Source: Melieria omissa (Eukaryota > Arthropoda > Insecta > Diptera > Ulidiidae). Taken from it: 64,000 nt of DNA. Shown here piece by piece: positions 20,006-31,026 of the stretch (its first letter is position 1; every line of letters starts with the position of its first letter). The stretch lies in NCBI GenBank assembly GCA_963971225.1, contig OZ020270.1, positions 18,833,488 through 18,897,487 on the forward strand. Direction: 5' to 3'. Below the pieces are notes generated by a model, which saw only the letters and a program-made list of their open reading frames with translations, ran no database searches and had not been told where the DNA came from. Position numbers and translations under genes: made by a program.

Positions 20006-20346
20006 TTTCAAATATACTGAATTTAATTCATACGATTGTGTTATTAAATGTTTTCAAAAACAAATTAGACTCCTTTTAAATAATATTTACAACTAATTAC
20101 ATACAAAACAGCAAAAATGTAAAACATTTCATAAAAATAACAGTTCAAATCATTTTACAAGAAAAATTAATTTAAAGAAAGAAAAGTAAAAGAAAACAAC
20201 ACTTCAGCCAGCTCACTTAAGGCACTAAGATATTAAATAAATTCAAGTTTAACGCCGGCAATAGCTGCTCTCAGCTCTTCCATGGGGTCAGCTGCATTTA
20301 TTGAATCTATTTAAATGAGGAACGAATTGTAGAATAAGTTATGGGA
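20006..20346. other. AT-rich spacer before the LINE
   Basis: No gene. AAGTTATGGGA at 20336-20346 is the 5' copy of the LINE target-site duplication. Confidence 0.6.
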
Positions 20347-20509
20347 CACAGTCTTCGACTAACTCTCGTCGTGAGTGGTACTCGCTTAGCTATCAGTCGT
20401 TCGGAATTTCTCTCACCCGAAATTCAATCAACTTTTTCGCTTGCGTTAACCTCCCAGTCTCTTTCGTCGGACACAACAACCTCGTGCATTGCTCACGTAA
20501 TTATTAAAG

Positions 20510-21772
20510 ATGCCCCCTGGGCACCCCCCGAAAGGAGGGAACCGTTTTGCTTCATTAGCAGACGGTCCAACCGCAAAAAAAGAAAAAACTGACCAAATTC
20601 GGATCGAAAATTTCCCACTTCTTCCACCCACACAACGCCCTGATCCAAAATTTGTCGTCGTGTCGTCGGCAAATGTGAATAAAGCACTCACCGATTTTTC
20701 GTGTTTCTCGGTTCATAAGTCACTCCAACTCATAAGCAAGGAAATCATCTCAATATCAGAACTTCGCGATGGGAATCTTTTGCTCTTGGTAAATAACACA
20801 AGTGCCGCCAATAAATTCATAGCTTGCAAAGAACTACCAGGTTTGTGTTCAATTAAAAGTTACTTACACCAAAATCTAAATTTTACAAAAGGCACGGTCT
20901 ACGCACCCTGCCTTAACAATGTGGACGAAGACGAAATAGTAAGGGAGTTGAATTCCCAGGGCGTTGTGGGCGCATACAAATTCCAGAAGATTGTTGATAG
21001 CAAAGCTAAGCCTAGCGGCGTTGTTCTTCTAACATTCAACCTCTACCACCTACCCGAAAATTTAGACATTTCTTGGCACAAAGTTAAAGTCCGTCAATAT
21101 TTCCCTAACCCAATGCGCTGCAAAAATTGTCAACGCCTCGGGCACACCGCCAAACGTTGCAACTCGTCTCCCACCTGCGCTAATTGCAATCTTCCCCCAC
21201 ATACCCCTGATATCTGCTCCCGTACCCATTGCGCCAACTGCATGGAAGAACACCCAGCGTCCTCTAACATGTGTAAAGTCTTCTTGCAACAAAAGGAACT
21301 TCTTAAAATTCAAACTCAAAAGAAATGCACGATTAGAGAAGCCAGACAAATTCTGAAAACACAAACCCCGGTAGTTTCGGTTACACAATCCTATGCAAGC
21401 ATTATTCAACAAAACACTCACAAAAACTCAAACCAGAACAAATCAGCAATTGCACTCAACGACACCAACAACACTCCCACTACTTCTTCTTCAAAAGCGA
21501 CAATCGATAACACCACACCTACTTCGCCAAACCACGTGCCTTATTCAAAACAAACTGTTCCAACTATCTCGACTATCACTCAAAAATCACCCAAAAACAA
21601 TTTACTCATCTCATCTAAAGCATCCAATACTACACCTAACCCTACCAACATAACAACTACTAACACTCCTGTCTCAAAAATGACTTCTCGCTCCAACTCT
21701 CCAAAAACTAATTGGAAATCTCTCGCTGACACTGATCTCATCTGCAGTGACAATGAAGAGGACCTACTCTGA
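20510..21772 (+). CDS. LINE ORF1 protein (Gag-like)
   Basis: 420 codons without interruption. The first half lacks a motif I can name apart from a RNA-recognition-like stretch. Three CCHC-type knuckles follow: CKNCQRLGHTAKRC, CANCNLPPHTPDIC and CANCMEEHPASSNMC, near residues 203-262. The C-terminal third is rich in Ser, Thr, Asn and Pro. In I and Jockey LINEs this protein binds the element RNA and helps target the RNP to the nucleus. ORF2 starts about 150 bp downstream, as in related elements. The ATG at 20510 is 163 bp after the 5' end of the LINE. Confidence 0.85.
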   Translation: MPPGHPPKGGNRFASLADGPTAKKEKTDQIRIENFPLLPPTQRPDPKFVVVSSANVNKALTDFSCFSVHKSLQLISKEIISISELRDGNLLLLVNNTSAANKFIACKELPGLCSIKSYLHQNLNFTKGTVYAPCLNNVDEDEIVRELNSQGVVGAYKFQKIVDSKAKPSGVVLLTFNLYHLPENLDISWHKVKVRQYFPNPMRCKNCQRLGHTAKRCNSSPTCANCNLPPHTPDICSRTHCANCMEEHPASSNMCKVFLQQKELLKIQTQKKCTIREARQILKTQTPVVSVTQSYASIIQQNTHKNSNQNKSAIALNDTNNTPTTSSSKATIDNTTPTSPNHVPYSKQTVPTISTITQKSPKNNLLISSKASNTTPNPTNITTTNTPVSKMTSRSNSPKTNWKSLADTDLICSDNEEDLL

Positions 21773-21920
21773 GTACTACCGCAGCTCGTGTCAGGAGTTC
21801 GTAATGACTGGTCTCATCGCTCCACTGACTCCAGCCTTTCTTGCACTCTCTCGCTCTCTCTCGCTCCTCTGTATATAACACTTCTTATCGGTAATTTTCC
21901 AAACTTCTTCCATATCTTCA

Positions 21921-22233
21921 ATGCCGTTCTCAATAATGCAATGGAATATTAATGGGCTATACAACAATTTTACAGACCTACAAATTCTTATTAAAGAGTT
22001 AACCCCAGCTGTAATATGTTTGCAAGAAACTCACATTAAATTCGGTTCATCTGCTTTTGTATCTAACGCCTTTTGTAATTATTTTTTAACTTTCCACAAT
22101 TCACAACGAATAAACAAGGAGTCGGAGTGCTTATAAAGAAAAACATCCCGCACAAACTTATTCCAACAAACTCTACAATCGCAAATATTGCCATCGAAAT
22201 AAATTTAGGCTTTACTTTCACTTTAATTAATAT
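21921..22233 (+). pseudogene. LINE ORF2, endonuclease N-terminus
   Basis: Starts with IMQWNINGLYNN and CLQETHIK, the first active-site blocks of an APE-type endonuclease (Asn and Glu). A frameshift near 22100 moves the reading to the frame with GVLIKKNIPHKL and FTLINI. The solo LTR interrupts it at 22234, after the duplicated ATAT. The frameshift alone would already disable this copy. Confidence 0.8.
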
Positions 22234-22660
22234 TGTTACGAATACTAAGTCCAGTGGGCTGTCACGTATCTCTGGATTGTGTGATTTGAAAATAAAACAC
22301 AGTCAGTTTCCTAAATGCAGACAATAAAATACACCAACAGTCACTTTATTATTCACAGTTTACACTTTACTGTTCGTACACTTAAGTATTTGCTTAATTA
22401 TTCCGTGTGGCAACTTCACTTGTCAAAACCAGACTGACTCGCTGCACCGCATCTGGCCACCTTTTATACTCTGTCCGGCCGTCGCGCAGATCGTTCTCGC
22501 ACGTTGCCAGATTGGACTAGAAGTTTCCCTGATGACCGCGACCATCGTTGCCAGGTTGGACTAAAAGTTACTATCGCGGCCGTCGTTGCCAGATTGGGTT
22601 ATGGCACGGCACGTAGCAGCAGGGTTGCTTTGCACCGCGACAGACTGGCTCATCGTTACA
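22234..22660 (-). mobile_element. Solo LTR of a Ty3/gypsy-like element
   Basis: TGTTACG start and CGTTACA end with a 4-bp target duplication ATAT (22230-22233, 22661-22664). A TATAAAA box reads on the minus strand at 22462-22468. No internal region remains. It is related in layout to, but distinct from, the solo LTRs at 33988 and 50334. It splits the LINE endonuclease. Confidence 0.85.
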
Positions 22661-25354
22661 ATATATATATTCCCCTCAACAAAACTTCTCCGTAAACGAA
22701 ATTATGCAGTTATTGCATACCTTTACCACACCACTAATCATAGTAGGAGATTTTAATGCTTGGAGCCCCTTATGGGGGTCCAGCAATGCAAATAACAGAG
22801 GAAAAATTATTGAGGATATTATCCTCGCTGAAGATCTTATAGTTTTGAACGACGGCGCCCCCACACACTTTACGACACACTTATCCTTCTCGCACATTGA
22901 TTTAACCATATGTTCAACATCTCTAGCTCCGAAATTATCCAGCCACACGCTAAAAAGTCTGCACAACAGTGACCATTTTCCGATTGTAACTTCCCTAGGT
23001 CTGCAGAACCCCGCTTTAAAAATCCCGAATCCTAAATTTATCACAGACAAAGCGAATTGGCGTGAGTTCCAAAATATTTTAAACCAAAAATCGTCGCTAC
23101 AGAAACCCTCTGTAAATATTAACAAAGAGGCGGCATCTATTTTGAAATTAATCCGACACTCTGCTCACCATACCATACCCCAATCAAGCCACCACACCCA
23201 TAAAAAAACTGTTCCTTGGTGTAACGCAGAGTTGTCAATACAAAGAAATATCAAACAAAAAGCCTGGGAAAACTTCAAATCTACTCGCACCATACCGAAT
23301 CTTATTACATACAAAAAACACAACGCGTTATTCAGGAAAATGTGTAAAAAATCCAAATCAGAAAGTTTCAAGATACTTACGGAGAACATTAGCCGCTTAA
23401 CGTGCCCGAAAAAAATATGGTCGGACATCAAATCACTAACTGGCTCACATACCCCCAATTTTATTAATTTTATTAACACAACAAACGGTCCCTCCTATGA
23501 GCCTAAGGATATTGCTAATTATTTTGCCTCTCTATGGTCGCAGTATTCACACGACTCTAATTTTCACCCCTCCTTTTCATCAACTAAATCTGACATACTA
23601 AATATCCCATACTCAAACTCCCATCCTTCCCTACTAGCTAAACAAATTGAGTCAAATATATCCCTTTTTGAACTGGAAAGCTGCCTTTCCACACTCCAAG
23701 GCAAAACACCGGGAAGGGACCAAATCTCATACCCAATGCTAAAAAACTTGCCTTTTGAAATGAAAAACCTCTGTGAACTTTTCAACCAAATCCTTAACCA
23801 AGGAGTATATCCTCACAGCTGGAAGCTAGCTATTATCATTCCCATTTTAAAACCTAATAACCCAAGCACTGAAGTAACATCATACAGGCCGATCTCATTA
23901 CTACCATGTACCAGCAAGTTGTTAGAAAAAATTATCTCTAAACGTCTCATGTGGTTTGCTCTCAGAAATAATTATATCAGCCAAAATCAATTTGGTTTCA
24001 AAACAGCACACTCAACTACTGATGCCCTCCTATACTTTGAACATTACTCGTCATTAGCGCTCTCCAACAAAAATCATGGCTCTGTCTTAAGCCTTGATTT
24101 CGAGAAAGCTTTTGACAGAGTTGGCGTTCACGTAGTCCTCCGGCAACTTGCTAAATGGAAAATCGGTAGCAAAATTTATAATGTAATCAAAGCTTTCTTA
24201 TCTAACCGTTCTTTCATAGTTAAAACAAATAATATGCCCTCTGATCCTCATCCTTTGTATAATGGAATCCCACAAGGGTCGCCTCTTTCCGTTACACTGT
24301 TCATCATTCATTCAGCCTTTAATGAAATTTCCACCATACTTAATACATATAACCATATGGAGCATATGATATACGCAGATGACGTCTTAATTTTCACCAA
24401 AACAAATGATCTGAACACCGTTAACAACAAATTTACCAACATCATACAAGATATATCCGTATGGTCAAACACGTCTGGAGCCAGACTATCATTAACTAAA
24501 TGCCGACTCTTACACATATGCAGAAAACAAAATTGTAACACCTTGTCCCTAAATGTTAATAATATTTCAATTCCATGTCATAACAGCTTAAAAATTCTAG
24601 GCTTAATATTTGATAAAAAACTTACCTTTAAGGATCATTGTTTATATATAAGGAAAGCGCTAACTGCCAGGCTCAATATAATAAAGTATCTAACTTCTAA
24701 GCACTCATTTGTTCATCCCAACTTACTCTTAAAAATAACCAAAGCATTAATATTGTCCAAAATTGATTATGGTCTTTGTATCTACGGTCACTGTGCCAAG
24801 TCACATCTAAAAACCATCGCACCGCCCTACCATGTTGCTGCCCGTCGATCCATTCGAGCATTCCCTACTTCACCTACGAGGTTTGTTTTGGCTGAAGCTG
24901 GTCTGCCGTCAATTGAAGAACGCACAATGTTTTCCACAATGCGAATAATTCCGAAACTTATTTGGTGTAACAACAAACTAATACTCAACTCGGTTAGAAA
25001 GTTGATGAGCTACAAACGTAGACCTAAACGCCTCTCAACCATAGCGCGGGCTTTGGACTTCGCTGAAGAACTTGGCATTACTTGCACTCCGGTTTACACC
25101 CCCACGGAGAGATACCCAACCTGGCAGATGAACGTGAATAATCTTTTACTTCGACCTCACACATTACCCTAAGCACACTACCGCAAACCATGTGTATAGA
25201 AAACTTTTCATGGAATATTGCTCGGACCCCAACATCAAGGCAGCTAATTTCCTATTTACCGACGGTTCGAAGGACAAATATGCTACAACATTCGCTGTCG
25301 TAGATGCCAAAGTAAACACAATATCAGCTGGTCATCTACACAACTACTGCTCAA
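22661..25354 (+). pseudogene. LINE ORF2: endonuclease, reverse transcriptase and start of RNase H
   Basis: A single reading of more than 820 codons (to 25172) contains VGDFNAWSPLWGSS and SDHFPIVT of the endonuclease. The RT blocks are YRPISLLPCTSKLLEKII, QFGFKTAHST, LSLDFEKAFDRV, GIPQGSPLS and MIYADDVLIF (catalytic Asp pair). A frameshift between 25172 and 25192 leads to FLFTDGSKDKYAT, the first RNase H block. The reading is cut at 25354 by the hAT-like element and resumes at 28406. The protein nicks target DNA and primes reverse transcription from it. With two shifts and two insertions it is dead. Confidence 0.87.
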
Positions 25355-28300
25355 TAGGGTGGAGTGAAAAAATCGATTTAAAAATTTTTAGAAGCTAGTA
25401 TATTGGAAATGTGCCAAATGCCCATAGTACCAATCCTGCAAAATTATATTAGTTTCTAACAACTCCTTGATCGCCCATCACCTAATTGAAATAATTGTTT
25501 TTAATACTTTTTTCACTTTTGTCGAAAGAAGTGAAAGTCGTAATTTCAACTCAGTTAAGGATTCAAAATAAATCTCAGTAGCCTTTGCTTTAGGTTTGCG
25601 ATTTTTAAGTTATTTATTGTAGCAGTCCTGTTTGAGCGAATAAAATATTACAAATTACAATTCGCGTTTTAATCGTTGGAATGTGGCAAACCCCGCTAGT
25701 TCTATTCTGTTTATGATTGTTGAATGTTGACAATTTCCTTGTGAAGTGACCGATTCGAATTAAACTTGTGACGTTACAACAAAAAACGTTAAACGTTAAA
25801 CAAAAAAAAAAGGTGAGTACCTGAACTTGTGCGCAAAAACGTGGGGCAGTGAAGGGTTACTAGTTATTTCTTTATATTTTTAAAGAGATGGCAGTTACAA
25901 GAGACAAAGTTTCGTGCGTGATATTTGGCGCTCCACGAAACCTGCCGACCAATACTCTGCCGACCTACACCGATCTCATGAAGAAATATATTCAACTTCG
26001 ACAAGACCTGAAGACGGACAATGGTAAATACCCATCATTTTTTGACATATCTCACAAACTGTGCTATGAAGTTGAAGAGATATGGCAAAGGGCCTCACTT
26101 CCAACAGTAACGCATGCACAAGCGATAGAAAAACTTAGATCGTTCCACGACAAATACAACACAATGCTAAAGGTCAACAAAGGTAAAAAGAAGCAACCAA
26201 ACTACCAACGAAGATTATCGGACTTTCGTGACAAAGCTAACACTCTGTTTGATCTCAGCAAATGCAAGTGCTCCGATATGGTGGCCAATTGCAAATGTGC
26301 GAAACACAACAAAATTCCGGCAAACGAACGGCAGTTCCTTCAAGACCAGAGAGGACCAAGAAAGATGATAATCGGTGGTACAGATCAAGTGGTAACATCA
26401 AAATTGAAAAGAAAAGCTGAAAGAGAGGAAGCAAATCTCAAACGAATGAAGATTAAGAAGATCGATGACGATGCGAGCAAAAGTCAACCCTATTCTGCCG
26501 AAAGTTCCGAATACGACACGGACTCGTTTGACAGTGCCACTGTCGATAATTACATCCCAGATAGAGAATCACTCAAAACTAAGCCAAATCAGGATCGCGA
26601 GTGCCAAAATATGACTATCTCTCTACCTTCCCTCGCTATAGCTTGCGATCGGACCGGAGTTTCGGACAGATCGGCTGCTGTATTAGCAACATCAGTTCTG
26701 CATGATCTTGGTCTCGTATCACCCAACGACCGATCCAAAGTAATCGACCGAAGCAAAATCCGTCGAGAACGCAGTAAACTTCGAAAGGAACTGAGGCAGA
26801 ATGAATACGACCACACTCACAAGGGCATAGATGGACTATTTTTTGATGGCCGCAAGGATAAAACTTTAACACAAGTCCTCGCCGTCGACAACAAGTACCA
26901 CAGAAAAACCATATCGGAAGAACACATAACCATCGTCGCAGAGCCGGGTTCTTCGTACTTCAACCATACGTCTCCGCCATCAGGCTGCAGCAAAGACATA
27001 GCTGAGTCATTAGTCGCTAGTTTCAAAGAGCGAAATGCGAAGACAGATAATATTAAAGTTGTCGGGTGTGACGGCACAAACGTAAACACGGGACAAAAAT
27101 CGGGCGTTATCCGGCGACTGGAAGAAACACTGGAGAGACCGCTGCAGTGGCTGATATGTCTACTCCATGCCAATGAGCTGCCCTTGCGTAATCTATTCCA
27201 GTCACTCGATGGCGGGACGACAGGCCCACACGGATTCTCTGGATCTATCGGAAAGCGGCTAATGACGTGTAGCGAACAGCCTGTCTCCTCATTTCAGCCA
27301 GTAAAACTGACCGAACAACTCTCCAATGTGAATCCAAATGAGTTGAGCACAGATCAGCGGTATCTTCTGGAAATGTGCAATAGCATCAGCAAAGGTGAAT
27401 GTAGCCTCGATCTGGCAGTGCGGAACCCTGGGTGCCTGAATCATTCACGATGGCTAACGACGGCCAATCGAATCCTCCGATTGTATGTCAGCGACAAGAA
27501 ACCGTCCAGGAATCTGAAGACTTTGGTAACGTTTATCATTCGCGTGTATGCTCCGATGTGGTTTAGCATAAAATCCCAGCCATCATGCAAAGAGGGAGCT
27601 AGGCACATTCACCAGATGCTCGTCAAGTCACGTTACCTCAGCCCTAGACTCAAGGGAATCGTTGACCCCGTTATTCACCGTAACGCGTACTTTGCTCACC
27701 CGGAGATGTGCTCCTGGCCATGATGACGGACCATCGACCACATATACGTGAACTGGGCTTACGACGAGTGATGAAGGCCAGAGCTACAGCAGTCCCCAGT
27801 GGACAAATACGGAGGTTCAAGGTTCCTGCAAAACTTAACTTCGACGCCGTGGAATACTTCGACATGATTGACTGGGCAGTCTGCCCTATTTCGGAACCTC
27901 CCGTCATCAAAGCCATGACAGACGCTGAGCTCACGGATCTCATCACGACAGAGGTGACTCCAACTGTCATCTTTCCAAAGTTCCCCTGCCACACACAAGC
28001 AGTTGAAAGACACGTAAAGCTGGTGACCGAGGCGGCGATAGCGGTCTGTGGACAAAAATCGCGAGATGGGTTCATCCGTGCACGCATTGCTTCTCGTCAG
28101 CAAATGCCGGCGTTCGAGTCGAAACGTGATTTTTGTCACTTCACCCTGTAACCATGTATTTATAACTTTGACATCATTAAATATTGTAATTAAAAGCGTA
28201 TTTGATTTTTAATTGAATTTTAAGATGACTATCTTTAATGTCGCGTAATACTGTGAAATTAAATGCTGCGATGGGAGATCAAAAAATTGTTTAATTTCTT

Positions 28301-28405
28301 TTTAATTTTTACACAGCTTTATATTGATGTATTGGCACATTTTGAGATATCTAGCTAATTGATATTCCAAAAAAAATTTTTTTTTGCCATTTTCACTCCA
28401 GCCTA
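25355..28405 (+). mobile_element. hAT-like DNA transposon, copy 1
   Basis: Ends are TAGG(G)TGGAGTGAAAA on the left and its inverse TTTTCACTCCAGCCTA on the right, flanked by an 8-bp duplication CTGCTCAA (25347-25354, 28406-28413). The flanks rejoin the LINE RNase H reading exactly. TIRs of YARNG form plus 8-bp TSDs fit the hAT superfamily. Confidence 0.85.
25888..28151 (+). pseudogene. hAT-like transposase, one frameshift
   Basis: 611 codons read to 27723, then the frame shifts to that of 27708-28151; compared with copy 2 one base is missing near 27708 (GAGATGTGC against GAGAATCTGC). The N-terminal third has a Cys-rich block (CKCSDMVANCKCAKHNK, about residues 130-147) rather than a typical BED finger. 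Candidate catalytic parts follow: DGLFFDGRKDKT, VVGCDGTNVNTG, then WLICLLHANEL (a C-x2-H that follows the second Asp in hAT enzymes), NHSRWL (the RW motif), and CHTQAVERHVKLV with a C-terminal Glu. This order (D, D, CxxH, RW, E) and the TSD length support a hAT-type enzyme; the family assignment is inference. The leader 25355-25887 has no gene. Confidence 0.72.
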
Positions 28406-29108
28406 CTGCTCAATATTCACTGCCGAGGCTTACGCTGTCCTTCAAGCGGTACAACATGCCATCACCCAGAAATTGAACTGTGTAATCTGCACCGACAGTA
28501 GGTCCACAGTAGACGCAATAAGAAATCCCTCCAATCGCAGCCTTTTAGTTTCAAAAATCCGCGAAAAGCTCATCCAATACAGAAGGAAAATCAGCATTAT
28601 GTGGATTCCAGGTCACGCTGGTATCACCGGAAATGAAATAGCAGACCACAGAGCCAAAGTCGCACTAAAGGAACCCATGATCATACTACCGCACACCGAA
28701 AAAACGGATATTCACTATCTCATCAACATTGCTCTAAAAACCATTGCAACCAACAACTGGACTGCAGGTAGCCACTGGTATACAAACTTCAACACACAAG
28801 GCATTAAACCCGATTTCCCATCAAATTGCAACCGCCTACCTCTCCAAGCGGCCATCCGAGTGCGGCTCGGCCATACTCAGCTCACGCACCAACATCTGCT
28901 CCGCGGAACAGCAGTCGATGGATGCCTCTACTGCGATTCCGATACTATGAACATAAGTCACCTACTCATTTCCTGCCCCAAATCCGCATCTGCCCGACTT
29001 GCTATTCAACCCACAAATCCACTTGACTATCTTAAGAAACTTGATTTTGACTCTATTAATAATTTCTATGAATTCCTATGTAACGCCAATCTTGCAACTC
29101 TTCTCTAA
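28406..29108 (+). pseudogene. LINE ORF2 C-terminus: RNase H and Cys-His end
   Basis: Resumes the ORF2 reading after the hAT-like insertion. It contains FTAEAYAVLQAV (Glu), CTDSRSTVDAI (Asp) and WIPGHAGITGNEIADHRAK (last Asp), the RNase H blocks missing from 25354. A C-terminal CxxC-like part (GCLYCDSDTMNISHLLISC) follows, as in I and R1 elements. The stop at 29106-29108 is followed by a 3' UTR of about 90 bp and poly(A). Confidence 0.85.
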
Positions 29109-29225
29109 AGATATTAAACAGAAGAGCCGATAGCCCTGGTAGCTAGTGCTTTTTTAGCTGTAAGATAATAATTTATTGTTATCCTACATATAATAAAATA
29201 AAAAAAAAAAAAAAAAGTTATGGGA

Positions 29226-29880
29226 ATATTATGCACAGTGAATGTAATTTTGCATATGTGTACGTGCATACATACCAAGCAAAACGTTAAAAAATGTGTT
29301 GTAGTCCTTCTTAAGCCGTTTCCCATTAGTCCCAAAAATGTTCACGGCTACAATGACAGCAGCTTACAGGCACGCTGTAATTTTCCGCGCACAAATGTTC
29401 CACTTGCACGTCTTCAGACGTGCCTTCAGCCGCATTTTCAATTCCACTTCTTTTTTTGCTATTTTGCGACAAATATTTTTTGATTTTAAGGCATTTTTTT
29501 TACTAATTAAATATTTTATTTTACACACCTCTTTAAACTACGCACTTAATTACACTTTTTCACGCGCACGCTTTGACGAAAAAACACGATATGGCGTCGT
29601 TTATGTTGCCAACCCATTGGATTCACTTACAAATTGTAAGGATCGAAAACGTGACCCCAGAAAATATCAATTTTCAAACAATAGGCAACCCTTGTTCATC
29701 GCGCAGACGCCAATGGCGACTTGTCGTTTGTACGAACAACGCAACGAGTACGGTGCATGCGCTCGTGAACTGTGTAGCCATGCATGATTTTTCAATCAGT
29801 TACAAATTAGTTGTCAAATAATAAGTTAAAAATAAGTTACTTTTGCCAACTGACTACTTCTTTCCTGCAGGGTACTTACA
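29226..29880. other. Unclassified sequence ending in an inverted repeat partner
   Basis: No gene supported. GCACGTCTTCAGACGTGC at about 29406 is a perfect hairpin. At 29795-29874 the sequence has ACAAATTAGTT and AAGTTA words and ends in TTTCCTGCAGGGTA, the inverse of 18517-18530. Confidence 0.45.
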
Positions 29881-30550
29881 TGAAAGTCAGCTTCGCATAT
29901 ATGAGCACAAAAGTATATATTTACAATGAATAATGCAAAAAAAAAGATAAAAGGCTCAAATTACATGTATTTCCATACAAAATATATAGGGGTCTGGCCA
30001 GACACCATCCGCTAAACCGAAGGGGTAATTTCTAAACATCCTTTTTTCTCCTATTGCAAGGACTTTTTTCATAAGGATATATGTATAGATCGAAAGAGAA
30101 TAAAATTTTAGGAAGCTACCTAGAAGGACAAGTCGCTATGTAAAATAGCTTCGTTAAAATTTTCGAATGAAAATGAAAAAGGTCTGGCCAGAACCGTCCG
30201 CTAAAGCGAGAGTTAAAAACAGTCCATTTGCTGTTATTGCTCGCCAACTTAGCTTAAAAAATGAAAACTTTCTTTGTAAAATGGATGAGAAGAAAAATAT
30301 TAACATATATTTATAGTGTCGGTTTCAGTAGTTATATAAAAATTGGTGTCGGTGTGAAGGTTAAAAAACTGTTTTCACTGAGAAATTACAAATCTTCACT
30401 GCACAGCCACATGTTGACAACAGGTTGATACTTGCAAAAGCTCCGCTCCGCACCGCGTTAAGTGTGAACACTGAAAGCTTAGCAAAGCGCAACTCGGTGA
30501 AGCACAGCGCCGCACAGCACAGCACCGCTTCATGTGTGTACGCGCACTTA
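29881..30550. other. Debris with two GGTCTGGCCAGA boxes
   Basis: No gene. GGTCTGGCCAGA followed by a CCGTCCGCTAAA-like word occurs near 29993 and again near 30180, about 188 bp apart, as a diverged direct repeat. The GC-richer part at 30400-30550 holds repeats of GCACAGC. Confidence 0.5.
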
Positions 30551-30974
30551 AGGCTTGATTTCACGTAACGAGTAGAGTGAGAAGACAGCAACTCGAACGA
30601 GTACTCGTTTCGTCTAAACGGTAAGGCGAGTTCTTGATTGAGTCAGTCACCGATGAAAAAGGCGAGAGAGCCACTAGAATCACATTTTGTTTGCTAGACC
30701 GAGCGACCACTACTTTACCGTTATATTTTTCTCTTTTCGCAGCGATTCGCGCAATCGCTCGTGACATGCGGTATGCGTCACACACCACTTTTCGCTCGGT
30801 TGAGTTTAATTGCGCGAGTTGCTTAGTTCATTTTGTGCATTGTAAAACCGAACTGACTCGCCGCGTGTCGAAATACGTGTGAACAACTCGTCGCTTTTGC
30901 TCGCTATCCCAATTCTTTCGGCCTAGTACCATTTTGATGTCTCGTCACTCGACTCGTTACGTGTAATCAAGCCT
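30551..30974. mobile_element. MITE with 31-bp TIRs and TTA target duplication
   Basis: Left end AGGCTTGATTTCACGTAACG and right end, inverted, AGGCTTGATTACACGTAACG, continuing through GAGT(A/C)GAGTGA. TTA lies on both sides (30548-30550, 30975-30977). A 3-bp TTA duplication suggests PIF/Harbinger. It landed in the LINE/SINE tail repeat. Confidence 0.8.
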
Positions 30975-31026
30975 TTAGTCTCGCGTAATCGGGCTGTCGT
31001 GCCAGTCAATTATTATTATTATTATG
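30975..31026 (+). repeat. LINE/SINE 3' tail repeat fragment with (ATT)n tail
   Basis: TTAGTCTCGCG, GGGCTGTCGTGCC, then a (TTA)n run to 31026. Same family as 18856-19150 and 37336-37470. Confidence 0.75.

Larger units (their letters stand above)
20347..29215 (+). mobile_element. Full-length I-clade-like LINE, split by two insertions
   Basis: ORF1 with zinc knuckles, ORF2 with endonuclease, RT and RNase H, and a poly(A) end at 29200-29215. An AGTTATGGGA target duplication at 20337-20346 and 29216-29225 proves both ends. The RNase H domain after RT points to the I group. A solo LTR and a hAT-like element were inserted later. Confidence 0.9.

Noticed and set aside
19603..20079. 158-codon forward reading as a host gene
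   Set aside because: Low-complexity, overlaps a tRNA-like repeat, other frames are also open, and no domain or splice pattern was seen.
22504..22695. 63-codon reading as a gene
   Set aside because: It falls in the solo LTR inside LINE ORF2.
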